A stretch of 64,000 nt of DNA from Rhodospira trueperi (lineage in GTDB: Bacteria > Pseudomonadota > Alphaproteobacteria > Rhodospirillales > Rhodospirillaceae). The translations under genes were made by a program, and so were the position numbers. The DNA is taken from the NCBI RefSeq assembly GCF_900101965.1, contig NZ_FNAP01000002.1, positions 62,001-126,000 of the forward strand, given 5' to 3'. The notes beneath the pieces are model-generated. The model ran no database searches, was not told the origin of the DNA, and saw only the letters and a list, made by a program, of their open reading frames with translations. Positions 8,461 to 18,026 of this stretch are shown piece by piece (the stretch's first letter is position 1; every line of letters begins with the position of its first letter).

Positions 8461-9939
8461 ATGGCCAGCCTGAGCCGCCGTCGCGCCAGTCAGACCCTCG
8501 ACATCTGGCCCGGATTCGTCGATGTCCTGGCCACGCTGCTCATCATCGTCATCTTCGTGCTGATGGTCTTCGTGCTGTCGCAGTTCTTCATGGGGCAGGC
8601 GCTCAGCGGGCGCGAGGCCGCGCTGGCCCGACTGCGCGACACGGTGACCGAATACGAGGACCTGCTGGCCATCGAGCGGCAGGCCAACGCCGATTTGCGC
8701 GCCGATGTGGAGCAACTGTCGGGGGATCTCCAGGCCGCCAACGCGCGCTGGGAAGACCTGCTCGGCGATGCCCGCGCCGGCGAGGCCGCCCAGGCCGAAC
8801 TGTCCGATGTGCTGGGACTGGTCGCGCGCCAGAAAGAGGACATCGCCGCGCTGGAGACCGACCGCCGCACCCTGGCCGAACGGCTGCGGGCGGCGCTCGG
8901 GGAGGTCTCGGAAAAGGACGAGGAACTGGCGGCGCGCGCGGAGCGCCTCGCCCGCCTGGAGGCTGCCAACGAAAGCCTGTCGGCGGACCTGGAGGAGGCC
9001 TACGCCACCATCGAGGCCGACCGGGAGACCGTCGAGGCGCGGCTGGCCGATCTGGCGCGGCTGGAGGCCCAGGTGGCCGCCATGCGCGATGCGCGGGACG
9101 CGCTGCGGGCGGACCTGGAGGCCGCCAACCAGACCATCCAGGCCGACAAGGAAACCATCGAGGTCAAGCTGGCCCAACTGGCGCGGTTGCGTCAGGACCT
9201 GGAGGCGCTGACCGCCCTGCGCGACGAACTGGAAGAGCGCATCAGCACCATGGACCGCCAGCTTGCCGACACCGAGGGCGCGCTGGAGGACCAGAAGAGC
9301 ATCTCCGAGCAGGCCCGCGCCCAGGCCGCGCTGCTCAACGCCCGCCTGAAGGAGGTGCGCGCGGAACTGGCCCGGCTGGGCGACCTGCTGGAGGCCAAGG
9401 AGGCCGAGAACGAGGACCAGCGGGTCCAGATCGCCAACCTGGGCGAACGGCTGAACGCCGCCCTGGCCACCAAGGTGCAGGAGTTGCAGCGCTACCGGTC
9501 GGAGTTCTTCGGCCGCCTGCGCGCGGTGCTGGGCGACCGCGAGGGTATCCGCGTCGAGGGCGACCGCTTCGTGTTCCAGTCCGAGGTGCTGTTCGACGTT
9601 GGCGAGGCCACGCTGGGGCCGGCCGGCCGCGCCGATCTGGCCGATCTGGCCGACACCCTGATGAGCGTGTCGCGGGAGTTCCCGCCGGAGATCGATTGGA
9701 TCCTGCGGGTGGACGGCCATACCGACAAGCGGCCGATCAATACCTTCCGCTTCGCCAACAACTGGGAGCTGTCAGCGGCGCGCGCGATTTCCGTGGTCCG
9801 CTTCCTGATCGACAAGGGGGTGCCGCCGGAGCGGCTGGCCGCCGCCGGCTTCGGCGAATATCGGCCGGTGGCCGAGGGCGACACCGAAGACGCCTACGCC
9901 CGCAACCGGCGCATCGAACTGAAGCTCGATCAGCGGTGA
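8461..9939 (+). CDS. MotB-like protein: membrane anchor, long coiled coil, OmpA domain
   Basis: 492 residues: a cytoplasmic N-terminus and one membrane segment at about 20-42 (FVDVLATLLIIVIFVLMVFV), the MotB arrangement in which an aspartate sits at the start of the helix. About 290 residues of heptad-like coiled coil follow (about 55-340). The OmpA-like peptidoglycan-binding domain has VDGHTDKRPI and NRRIELKLDQR. The coiled coil is far longer than in MotB, enough to span much of the periplasm. It should form the stator-like stalk for the channel subunit upstream. Similar gene pairs are common in alphaproteobacteria, but I know of no established role. Confidence 0.8.
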   Translation: MASLSRRRASQTLDIWPGFVDVLATLLIIVIFVLMVFVLSQFFMGQALSGREAALARLRDTVTEYEDLLAIERQANADLRADVEQLSGDLQAANARWEDLLGDARAGEAAQAELSDVLGLVARQKEDIAALETDRRTLAERLRAALGEVSEKDEELAARAERLARLEAANESLSADLEEAYATIEADRETVEARLADLARLEAQVAAMRDARDALRADLEAANQTIQADKETIEVKLAQLARLRQDLEALTALRDELEERISTMDRQLADTEGALEDQKSISEQARAQAALLNARLKEVRAELARLGDLLEAKEAENEDQRVQIANLGERLNAALATKVQELQRYRSEFFGRLRAVLGDREGIRVEGDRFVFQSEVLFDVGEATLGPAGRADLADLADTLMSVSREFPPEIDWILRVDGHTDKRPINTFRFANNWELSAARAISVVRFLIDKGVPPERLAAAGFGEYRPVAEGDTEDAYARNRRIELKLDQR

Positions 9940-9975
9940 GCATGGCGGTGGCGCACGCGCTTCAGCCCGAAACCC

Positions 9976-10004
9976 GTAGGGCAGGGGCGAAGCCCCAATC
10001 CGCC
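9976..10004 (+). repeat. GTAGGGC-type intergenic hairpin repeat, copy 1 (divergent form)
   Basis: Starts GTAGGGCAGGGGCGAAGCCC. It resembles the GTAGGGYGGGTT hairpin elements at 10084, 32444 and 53804 but has a shorter stem (GGGGC-GAA-GCCCC). Confidence 0.55.
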
Positions 10005-10083
10005 GGACCGCTCATGGTCGGGCGGGGAGCGCCCCCGTCCGGCGGGTGACTCGCCCCCCAATTCGCCGCGCGCAGCCCGCTGT

Positions 10084-10117
10084 GGCGGTTTGCGCCAGCG
10101 GCGCGAACCCGCCCTAC
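10084..10117 (-). repeat. GTAGGGCGGGTT intergenic hairpin repeat, copy 2
   Basis: Read on the minus strand it begins GTAGGGCGGGTTCGCGCC, then the complementary arm, and closes near AAACCGCC. It faces copy 1 across about 80 bases, between two convergent genes, where the pair could act as a two-way transcription end. Confidence 0.75.
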
Positions 10118-10143
10118 AGCGGTGAGGGGAGGCCCAGCGTCCC

Positions 10144-11415
10144 CTATCCCGGCACCACGCGGATCGAGGTGATGCGGTTGCGCACGCGCTTCAGCACCTC
10201 GAAGCGGAAGCCGTGGAACCGGAATGACTGCCCCGCCTCCGGGATGCGGCGCGCCTCGTGCAGGATCAGACCGGCCAGCGTGTTGGCCACGTCATCGGGC
10301 AGGTCCCATTCGAATTCGCGGTTCAGATCGCGGATGGTGACGTCGCCGGCGACCACATACGAGCCGTCGCCCTGCGCCCGCACGCCGGCCACCTGCACGT
10401 CGTGCTCGTCGCTGATGTCGCCGACGATCTCCTCAAGGATATCCTCCAGCGTCACCACGCCCATGATGGTGCCGTACTCGTCGACGACCATGGCGAAGTG
10501 CTCGCGGCGCTCGCGGAAGGCCTGCAACTGGTGCAGGAGCGTGGTGGTTTCGGGGATGAACCACGTCGGCGCCGCCAGACCGATCACGTCCAGTTCGTCC
10601 AGGTTCCCGGTGTAGGCCTGCACCGCCCGCAGCAGCGCCTTGACGTGCAGCACGCCGACGATGTTGTCCATGCGGTCGCGCCACAACGGAATGCGGGTGA
10701 ACGGGCTGTTCAAAACCTGCTCGACGATCTCGGAAGACGGCAGGTCGGCGTCGATCATCACCAGATCGGAGCGATGCACCACGATCTCGCCGACCTCGAC
10801 ATCGGCCAGATCAAGCACGCTCTTGAGCATCGCCCGCTCGCGGCGGACGGTGCGCCCGCCGGAGCCGCCGCCGTCGGCCTCGGCGGTGTGCAATTCGATG
10901 GCGCCGCGCAGTTCGGCCAGGGCGTGGACGGCGGTCTTCTCCTGCCCGGCGTCGGCCTTGAAGAGCCCCAGCATCACCTGCACCAGACCCTGGATGATCC
11001 GGGTGATGGGCCAGAACAGCCACGTCAGCCCCCGCATGATCGGGGCCACCGCCAGCGCCATGGTGTTGGTGTGGGTCAGGGCGTAGGTCTTGGGCAGGAT
11101 CTCCGCGAAGATCAGCACCATAATCGTCATGCCGGCGGTGGCATAGGCGACGCCGGCCTCGCCGAAGGTGGTGATCATGAAACTGGTGGCCAGCGCAGAG
11201 GCCAGGATATTGACCAGGTTGTTGCCCAGCAGGATGGTGCCGATGAGCTGTTCGCGCTTCTGCAGCAGGCGGTTGACGAGGCGCGCGCGGGCGTTGCCGC
11301 CCTTCTCCAGCTCCGTCATCAGGGGCCGTGAGGCGGCGGTCAGCGCCGTTTCGGATCCCGAGAACAGGCCCGAGAGGACGAGCAGCACGAAGATGGCAAG
11401 CAGTGATTCGATCAT
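10144..11415 (-). CDS. HlyC/CorC (CorB-type) CBS-domain membrane protein
   Basis: 423 residues: an N-terminal CNNM/DUF21 membrane domain (helices at about 5-25, 60-80, 90-110 and 125-150) with FSGSETALTA and EILPKTYA, then a pair of CBS domains (about 200-330, with DEYGTIMGVVTLEDILEEI) and a C-terminal CorC/HlyC domain. Family members are linked to magnesium and cobalt efflux or resistance. It ends the aroK-aroB run, 42 bases after aroB, an arrangement seen in other alphaproteobacteria. The transported ion is inferred from the family only. Confidence 0.9.
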   Translation of the reverse strand: MIESLLAIFVLLVLSGLFSGSETALTAASRPLMTELEKGGNARARLVNRLLQKREQLIGTILLGNNLVNILASALATSFMITTFGEAGVAYATAGMTIMVLIFAEILPKTYALTHTNTMALAVAPIMRGLTWLFWPITRIIQGLVQVMLGLFKADAGQEKTAVHALAELRGAIELHTAEADGGGSGGRTVRRERAMLKSVLDLADVEVGEIVVHRSDLVMIDADLPSSEIVEQVLNSPFTRIPLWRDRMDNIVGVLHVKALLRAVQAYTGNLDELDVIGLAAPTWFIPETTTLLHQLQAFRERREHFAMVVDEYGTIMGVVTLEDILEEIVGDISDEHDVQVAGVRAQGDGSYVVAGDVTIRDLNREFEWDLPDDVANTLAGLILHEARRIPEAGQSFRFHGFRFEVLKRVRNRITSIRVVPG

Positions 11416-11457
11416 GGCCGTGGAGTCGTGGTGGGGGCGGGTGGGAACGCCCGCCGC

Positions 11458-12575
<1,118 letters not shown>

Positions 12576-12579
<4 letters not shown>

Positions 12580-13172
12580 TGCAGGGATCCGTACGCGGAG
12601 TCGGGACCGAGACGGTCGGTCAGGGCGTCCAGGACGCGCCGGACGGTGTGGTCGGCGCTTTCGGCGCCGGTCTGCACCGTCACGTCGGCCTCGGCATAGA
12701 TCGGATAGCGTTCGTCCATCAGCTTCTTGAGGATGGCCCGGGGATCGCCGGTATTCAGCAACGGCCGATGCGGGCGCCCGACGGTGCGTGACACCAGGAT
12801 CTCCAGGTCGGCGCGCAGCCAGACAGACACCGCGTGCTCGCGGATCAGGGCGCGCGTGCCGGGATCCATGAAGGCGCCGCCGCCGGCCGCCAGCACACAC
12901 GGCGGCCCCTCCAGCAGGCGGGCCATGACCTTGCGCTCGCAGTCGCGAAAGGCGGCCTCGCCATACAGCTCGAAGATGTCGGCGATGCTCAGGCCGGCGG
13001 CCTTGACGATCTCGTCGTCGGCGTCGACGAAGGGCCACTCCAGGACGGCGGCCAAGCGGCGGCCGACGCAGCTCTTGCCGGCGCCCATCAGCCCCACCAG
13101 CACAACCGGGCTGGCATCGTCGATGCGTTGCGTCGGGGCCGGCCCGTCTCTACACTGCCTCGCGGTCGCCAT
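12576..13172 (-). CDS. aroK: Shikimate kinase
   Basis: 198 residues from ATG 13172. It has the P-loop [17 protein letters not shown] (Mg and shikimate contact), FRDCER and the AAGGGAF loop. It phosphorylates shikimate in the chorismate pathway. About 25 residues precede the core, as in many alphaproteobacterial homologues; an upstream in-frame extension lacks family similarity. First gene of aroK-aroB-corC. Confidence 0.95.
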
Positions 13173-13348
13173 GGTTTCTGCCCAGCATCCGGATCGGTGA
13201 CGTTCCGTGCGTGACGTCAGGTGTAACATTCGGGCTGTGTAGACCGACCCGCCGGCCGTGTCCAGACTCGGACCCCGGACACGGTCGCGCCAACCGGGCG
13301 GTCCCGTCAGGGACGGCCCCATCCGCCGTATCGAGAAGGAACGCAAAC

Positions 13349-13522
13349 GTGGCACGACGTCGGAGCCGCTCGGGAGGGGATGAGTCCTCCGGAGTTCTCA
13401 TCAAGATCCTTGTGAGTCTCCTGCTCGTTCTGCTGGTGGCCGGCGGCGTGGCCTTGGCCACGCTGGACATGAAGCCGCCGACCCGTCCGGTGGAAAAGGT
13501 CATCCCCAATGACCGCTTCTGA
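13349..13522 (+). CDS. Small single-pass membrane protein, 57 residues
   Basis: GTG start at 13349 with AGAAGGA eight bases before it. A basic N-terminus (ARRRSRSG) precedes one strong hydrophobic segment (about residues 20-38, [20 protein letters not shown]), then a short polar tail. The stop overlaps the next gene by 14 bases, so the two are probably made together. The shape suggests an inner-membrane anchor or accessory protein; the function is unknown. Confidence 0.6.
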   Translation: MARRRSRSGGDESSGVLIKILVSLLLVLLVAGGVALATLDMKPPTRPVEKVIPNDRF

Positions 13523-15479
13523 GGGATGGAGACGCGGCCGGCGCGTGGCCGCGTTGGCCGTGGCGGTGACCTGGGCTCTGGTGCCGACGGGCGCGGCCGG
13601 GCAGGGCGGCGGCGCGGGCATGCCGGTGCCCCTGCTGCCACCGGACATGCGGGGCGAGCCCCCCCCGCAAGCCCCCGACAGGTCGGCGCCCGGGCCGGTG
13701 TGGACCCCCGACCAACCCGTTGGCGCGCCGCCGCCGCTCGGCGCCCCGCGCGAGGTCGCGCCGCCCCCGGGCGGCCTGACCGAGAGCGAACGCCTGTTGC
13801 CCGGACCCGGCGCGCCCACCACCGGCACGCCCGGCGCGCCGGGGTCCTGGACCGCGGTGCCGGCCACCCCCGCCGGACACCTGACCCCGCGCGAGGGCGG
13901 CTTTCCCGCCGACCTGTGGACCGGCACGCGGGCCGAGCGCGTCCGTGACCTGATCGCCGCCCTGCCCACGACCGTGCCCTCGCCGGTGGTGGTGGATCTG
14001 CGCCGCCGCCTTCTGCTCAGCCAGCAATCGGCGCCGTCCGGCCTGTCCGACGCCGCCCTGTTGAAGGCCCGCCTGTCGGTGCTGAGCGACCTGGGGACAC
14101 CGTCCGAGGACCTGCCGGCCCCCGCCGATGCCGCCGTCGCCACCGACGATACCTTTGACCGCGCGCGCCTTCGGGCGTTGCTGGCGGAGGCCCGCGACGA
14201 CCGCGCCTGCGCCCTGGCGGATCGGGTCGGCACCGCCTACCGCGCACCGCTGTGGCAACAAGTGCTGGTGTGGTGCGACCTGAAGGAGGGTCCCGATCCG
14301 CCGCGTCAGGCCATGCTCGGGCTGGCGCTGCTGCGCGAGATGGGGGCCGGGGCCACCGATGACGAGGCCTTCTTCATCCTCGCCGAACGCATGGCCGGAG
14401 TGAACAGTCCGCCGCCGGACAGTCTGACCGGCGCCGGCGCCGTGACCTACCGCCTGCTGCGCGCCCAGCCCAACGTCGATGCGCCGGCCGACGCGCTGCG
14501 GCGCGACCACCCCTGGACCGCCCGCGCCTTGGCGCTGGCCGACAACGGCCCACCGGCGGTGCGGGCCGAGGCCGCCGAGTACGCCGCCGCCGTCGGTGCC
14601 ATCTCCATCGCGGACCTGACGGCGGCGTGGCGCGGACTGGACGTCGATCCGCGCGACCTGGAGACGCCGGTCTCCCAGGTGGTGCAGACCAACACGCCGC
14701 TGAACCGGGCGCTGGCGTTCCGGATCGTGTCGCGCGAGACCGATCCGGCGCGACGGGCCGAGGGCCTGCTGCACCCACTGGAGACCAGCCGCGCCCTCAC
14801 ACCCGCGCTGTACATAACCCATGCCCGGCTCTATGCGCCGCTGATCCGTGAGCTTCCGGTGGAGCCGCGCGTGCCGTCCTTCCTGGGCGCGGCGGCGGGA
14901 CGCGCCCTGTTCGCCGCCGGCTCGGTCGAGGCCGGGCGGGCCTGGCTGCGCCGATTGCGCGACCAGGGCGAGGCCGGCGATGTGGACGCCGCCGACGCCG
15001 CCGCCCTGCTGTGGCCACTGGCGCGGATGGCCGACACCGCCCTGGGCGACCCGCTGCCGACGGATCGGCTGATCCTATGGCGGCAGGCCCGTGCCGCCCG
15101 CCTGGGCGAGGGGGCCGAGGCGCGCCGCGCGCTGGACCAGGAGCATGTGCGCCTGCTCAACCTGCTGGAGGCCCTGGGCGCCCCCGTCGAGCCGGTTCAC
15201 TGGCTGCCGATCCGGTCCAACCGGGTGTTCATCGAGACGGTGTCCGGGGACGACGGCGGCGGGTATGTCGACCCCGCGCGGCTGGACGCCCTGGATCGCG
15301 CCGCCCAGGCCGGCCGCATGGGCGAGGCGGTGGCCCTCGCCCTTCTGGCGCTGGGACCGGAGGGACCGGGCGGGGCGTCCATGGAGACCCTGCGCGGGGT
15401 CATCGGGGCGCTGCGGGCGCTCGACCTGACGGCGGAGGCACGCCGCGTGGCGGTCGAGGCGCTGCTGACCGGCGGGTGA
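13509..15479 (+). CDS. Exported alpha-helical protein of unknown function
   Basis: 656 residues. A basic start and hydrophobic segment (AALAVAVTWALVPTGAAG, about 11-28) form a signal peptide. Residues about 30-130 are proline/glycine-rich, and the rest is alanine/leucine-rich with helical-repeat character resembling TPR or solenoid proteins. Cysteines are few and no catalytic motif is evident. It is coupled to the small membrane protein and divergent from aroK, which fits a periplasmic or envelope protein. I do not recognise the family. Confidence 0.65.
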   Translation: MTASEGWRRGRRVAALAVAVTWALVPTGAAGQGGGAGMPVPLLPPDMRGEPPPQAPDRSAPGPVWTPDQPVGAPPPLGAPREVAPPPGGLTESERLLPGPGAPTTGTPGAPGSWTAVPATPAGHLTPREGGFPADLWTGTRAERVRDLIAALPTTVPSPVVVDLRRRLLLSQQSAPSGLSDAALLKARLSVLSDLGTPSEDLPAPADAAVATDDTFDRARLRALLAEARDDRACALADRVGTAYRAPLWQQVLVWCDLKEGPDPPRQAMLGLALLREMGAGATDDEAFFILAERMAGVNSPPPDSLTGAGAVTYRLLRAQPNVDAPADALRRDHPWTARALALADNGPPAVRAEAAEYAAAVGAISIADLTAAWRGLDVDPRDLETPVSQVVQTNTPLNRALAFRIVSRETDPARRAEGLLHPLETSRALTPALYITHARLYAPLIRELPVEPRVPSFLGAAAGRALFAAGSVEAGRAWLRRLRDQGEAGDVDAADAAALLWPLARMADTALGDPLPTDRLILWRQARAARLGEGAEARRALDQEHVRLLNLLEALGAPVEPVHWLPIRSNRVFIETVSGDDGGGYVDPARLDALDRAAQAGRMGEAVALALLALGPEGPGGASMETLRGVIGALRALDLTAEARRVAVEALLTGG

Positions 15480-15571
15480 TGAGGGGGGCTGGATCGCCTG
15501 CGTCGTGTGTAAAGCAGAATGACGCGCGATTTCGTTGACGCCTTCTGGAGGCTGTCGCACGACCCAGGGGC

Positions 15572-16084
15572 ATGATCCGTGATCGACCGACATTGGCCTT
15601 CGTGGATGCCCTGCTGGCGACCGAGAAGGATCTGGCCGGAGAACCCACATGGCGACGCCCGAACCGAACGACGGAGCAGGCGCGATTCTCCTGGCCTGTT
15701 CTCGCCAACGGTGTCTTGGCGGACTGCTTTCTGGCCGCCACGATCTATCCGGAGGATCGAGATCTTAGGTTCACGAATACCTTGAACTGCCATGATACGA
15801 ACGTCTGAAGGCTGGACTTCGAACCGTGGGACCGGATCGAGCACAACCCCTTCCTGGAGGGGCATCCGTTTAGCGGCGCCACGATCCGGGGGCCGCATTG
15901 CCACCCTTGGGAGGAAAACAGGAGATTCGGTAAGTCGGGTCTTATCCCGGATGAGCTTCCCATGCGGATCCCCTTGCCGAGCATCCGGTCTTGGGATAGC
16001 GCATTTCGCCACGTTCTGGGAGAGACCAACATTCGTCAGCCGACCGCGATTCCGCCCTGGCCGCCCCGAGAGAGGTTCCTGTGA
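15572..16084 (+). pseudogene. Interrupted first gene of an unknown two-gene module (in-frame TGA)
   Basis: The frame from ATG 15572 reads 78 residues to TGA at 15806-15808, then continues open for another 91 codons to TGA at 16082-16084. The second half starts RLDFEPWDRIEHNPFLEG and includes GPHCHPWEENRRF and a closing IPPWPPRERFL. It has no start codon of its own in a sensible place, and its stop overlaps the GTG of the next gene. The simplest reading is one gene of about 170 codons with a TGG-to-TGA nonsense change. It could be a sequencing error or a real inactivation. I do not recognise a named domain. The composition (many Trp, Pro and His) suggests a small cytoplasmic protein. Confidence 0.6.
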
Positions 16085-16830
16085 CCCATATGGACTTCGT
16101 CATTGAGGCGCTTGCGCCGTATTCGATTGGGAGCGAACGGGACGGCACCGTGGCCGTCCCGACTCAGTGCCTTTACCCCTCGCTCGCGGCGGTGACGGTG
16201 TATGTCCAGGGCGGCCCGAATGGCGCGATTGTATCGGACGCGGGCCGTGCGATTGACGAACTGACGGCCTGCAACAGGGAGATCCCCGACGCGGATCGCT
16301 TCCTGCGTCGGTTTTGCGAGAAAACGGGCCTGAAAGCCGAGCAGGGCAAGATTGTCTCGCCGAAGGTCAGCGCCACGCAACTGGCAGCGGCAGTGGCCTT
16401 CGTTGCTAATGCGTCCGCGTCCGCCGTGGCCTATGGCCTTGATCACCTCAAATCCAAGCCCCGTCGCGATGTCCGCGCGGAGCTGTTGTCGGTCCTGCGC
16501 CAAACGTTCCCACCTAAACGCATTACCCGACAGCGCTTCGTGGGAACGAGCAATCGTCCATACACTTTCGATTATGTCATCCACGGAAGCGGAGACCGCT
16601 ATTTTCTGGTGGATCCCGTGAAACCGGACCCCAATTCCATCAACTCGCGTGCCATAGCTCACCTTGATCTGAAAGGGGCGGGAGAGCTGAATCTGACGCA
16701 GCGTTTGGTTTACGATGAAGAGGACGCGTGGCAGGCCGCCGACCTCAATCTCCTCAGGATGGCCGCACCTTTGATCCCCCTTTCCCGTGCGGCCGTCGTT
16801 CTGCCTTCGGAATTTCGTTTGGAAAACTGA
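16081..16830 (+). CDS. DUF1828/DUF1829-like protein, second gene of unknown module
   Basis: 249 residues from GTG 16081, overlapping the stop of the previous frame (GTGA). Residues about 25-120 (VTVYVQGGPNGAIVSDAGRA and on) resemble DUF1828 and the remainder may correspond to DUF1829, domains of small uncharacterised bacterial proteins found in accessory regions. No signal peptide or membrane segment is seen. The GC content is lower than in flanking housekeeping genes. The coupled gene pair looks like a toxin-antitoxin or defence accessory, but nothing in the sequence proves that. The domain call is from memory of the family pattern. Confidence 0.55.
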   Translation: MTHMDFVIEALAPYSIGSERDGTVAVPTQCLYPSLAAVTVYVQGGPNGAIVSDAGRAIDELTACNREIPDADRFLRRFCEKTGLKAEQGKIVSPKVSATQLAAAVAFVANASASAVAYGLDHLKSKPRRDVRAELLSVLRQTFPPKRITRQRFVGTSNRPYTFDYVIHGSGDRYFLVDPVKPDPNSINSRAIAHLDLKGAGELNLTQRLVYDEEDAWQAADLNLLRMAAPLIPLSRAAVVLPSEFRLEN

Positions 16831-16832
16831 GG

Positions 16833-16862
16833 CGTATCGCGCCCGGCGCGGGGCGTGATACG
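16833..16862 (+). other. Long hairpin after the unknown module
   Basis: CGTATCGCGCCC pairs with GGGCGTGATACG across a six-base loop: twelve pairs including one G-U. It starts three bases after the TGA of the DUF1828-like gene and has no T-run, so it may protect the 3' end or assist termination. Confidence 0.6.
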
Positions 16863-16905
16863 GTGCCGGCCCGCCCTGGGAGGCGAGTTGTTTCGCCTTG
16901 AGCGC

Positions 16906-16924
16906 AGGCCCCTCGGGCTTTTTT
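16906..16924 (+). terminator. Probable intrinsic terminator
   Basis: AGGCCC-CTC-GGGCTT followed by a run of T to 16924. It lies between the unknown two-gene module and the DUF484 gene and would stop transcription of the former. Confidence 0.5.
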
Positions 16925-16950
16925 GGGAGCAGGCCACACGGGAGAGTTGG

Positions 16951-17655
16951 TTGAACGACAATTCCACCCCCCTCACCGACGACGCCGTGCTGGCGTACCT
17001 GACCGAGAACCCGGCGTTCCTCGACCGCCGGCCGGAGGCGCTGTTGCATCTGGTGCTGCCCGGCTCGGCGCGCGGCGACGGCGTGGTGGACATCCGGGAT
17101 TTCGTGGTTCGGCGCCTGAAGGACGAACTGCGCGAGATGCGCGACGGCACCGACGCGCTGATCCAGACCACGCGCATCAACATGTCGCTGCTCAACCGCA
17201 CCCATCAGGCGGTGCTGACGGTGTTGCAGGGCGACGAGAAGGGCACGCTGGGCGAGACCGTGGCCGACGACCTGACGCTGCTGTTGGACGTGGACGTGGC
17301 CGCGCTACGCTTCGAGAACGCAGGGCGCCTGCCGGCGCGCTCGGCCCCGCTGGCGACGTTGCCCGAGGGGTACGTGGACATGGTGGCGCCCCGCGAGCGG
17401 CCCATCGCGCTGCGCGCCCAGGCCAAGGGGGACGAGCGCCTGTTCGGCGGTGGCGCCGGGCTGGTGGCCAGCGATGCCCTGGCCCGTCTGGAGCCCGGCA
17501 ACGGGCACCCGCCCGGGCTGCTGGCCCTGGGCGATCGTCACCCCGGCGCCTTCTCGGAGGAGCAGGCCAGTGATCTGTTGTCCTTCGTGGCCCGCGTGGT
17601 GGAACACTGCGTGCGCCAGTGGACCTTCGGCGACCGCCCCGGCGCGCCGGGGTGA
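16951..17655 (+). CDS. DUF484 family protein
   Basis: 234 residues. A TTG start at 16951 is chosen because GGGAGAG lies a few bases before it and homology begins right after; an ATG at 16855 would add 32 unrelated residues across the terminator. It has the DUF484 start AYLTENPAFLDRRPEAL, then a GAF-like fold (about 80-220). The family is widespread in proteobacteria, often next to xerC, and has no established role. Here it is followed by a repeat array instead. Confidence 0.85.
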   Translation: MNDNSTPLTDDAVLAYLTENPAFLDRRPEALLHLVLPGSARGDGVVDIRDFVVRRLKDELREMRDGTDALIQTTRINMSLLNRTHQAVLTVLQGDEKGTLGETVADDLTLLLDVDVAALRFENAGRLPARSAPLATLPEGYVDMVAPRERPIALRAQAKGDERLFGGGAGLVASDALARLEPGNGHPPGLLALGDRHPGAFSEEQASDLLSFVARVVEHCVRQWTFGDRPGAPG

Positions 17656-17687
17656 GTTGCCTGCCGGGCAGGGCGGAATGGCGTTAT

Positions 17688-17718
17688 CACGTGATCCGCC
17701 GGATTGCTCGGGATTTGC
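17688..17718 (+). repeat. Degenerate copy of the CAAATC/GATTTG hairpin element
   Basis: GATCCGCCGGATTGCTCGGG followed by ATTTG matches the second half of the array unit that begins at 17736, with a shortened stem. Confidence 0.5.
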
Positions 17719-17735
17719 TCTCATTATTTGACATG

Positions 17736-18026
17736 TACGCAAATCGTCGTCGCGATCCGTTCCGGATCGCTCGGGATTTGTCTTGGCCTTCATCAGTACG
17801 CAAATCGTCGTCGCGATCCGTTCCGGATCGCTCGGGATTTGTCTTGGCCTTCATCAGTACGCAAATCGTCGTCGCGATCCGTTCCGGATCGCTTGGGATT
17901 TGTCTTGGCCTTCATCAGTACGCAAATCGTCGTCGCGATCCGTTCCGGATCGCTCGGGATTTGTCTTGGCCTTCATCAGTACGCAAATCGTCGTCGCGAT
18001 CCGTTCCGGATCGCTCGGGATTTGCG
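17736..18026 (+). repeat. 61-bp tandem array of hairpin element, five units
   Basis: Units start at 17736, 17797, 17858, 17919 and 17980; the last is cut short. Units differ by only single bases. Each contains CAAATC, then GCGATCCG-TTC-CGGATCGC (an 8-base perfect stem), then GATTTG, so the whole core of about 41 bases can fold with CAAATC/GATTTG as outer arms. The linker between cores is TCTTGGCCTTCATCAGTACG. The array lies between the convergent DUF484 and mlaC genes and ends directly at the mlaC stop codon. Related single copies lie at 18838, 29176 and 40281. It is an intergenic REP-like family, not CRISPR, because the 'spacers' are identical. Confidence 0.92.

Noticed and set aside
15806-15808. 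Selenocysteine codon
   Set aside because: No bacterial SECIS-like hairpin was evident right after the TGA and the protein does not resemble a selenoprotein; a Trp-to-stop change is simpler.
17736-18026. Possible CRISPR array
   Set aside because: The sequence between repeats is the same in every unit and no cas gene is in the window.
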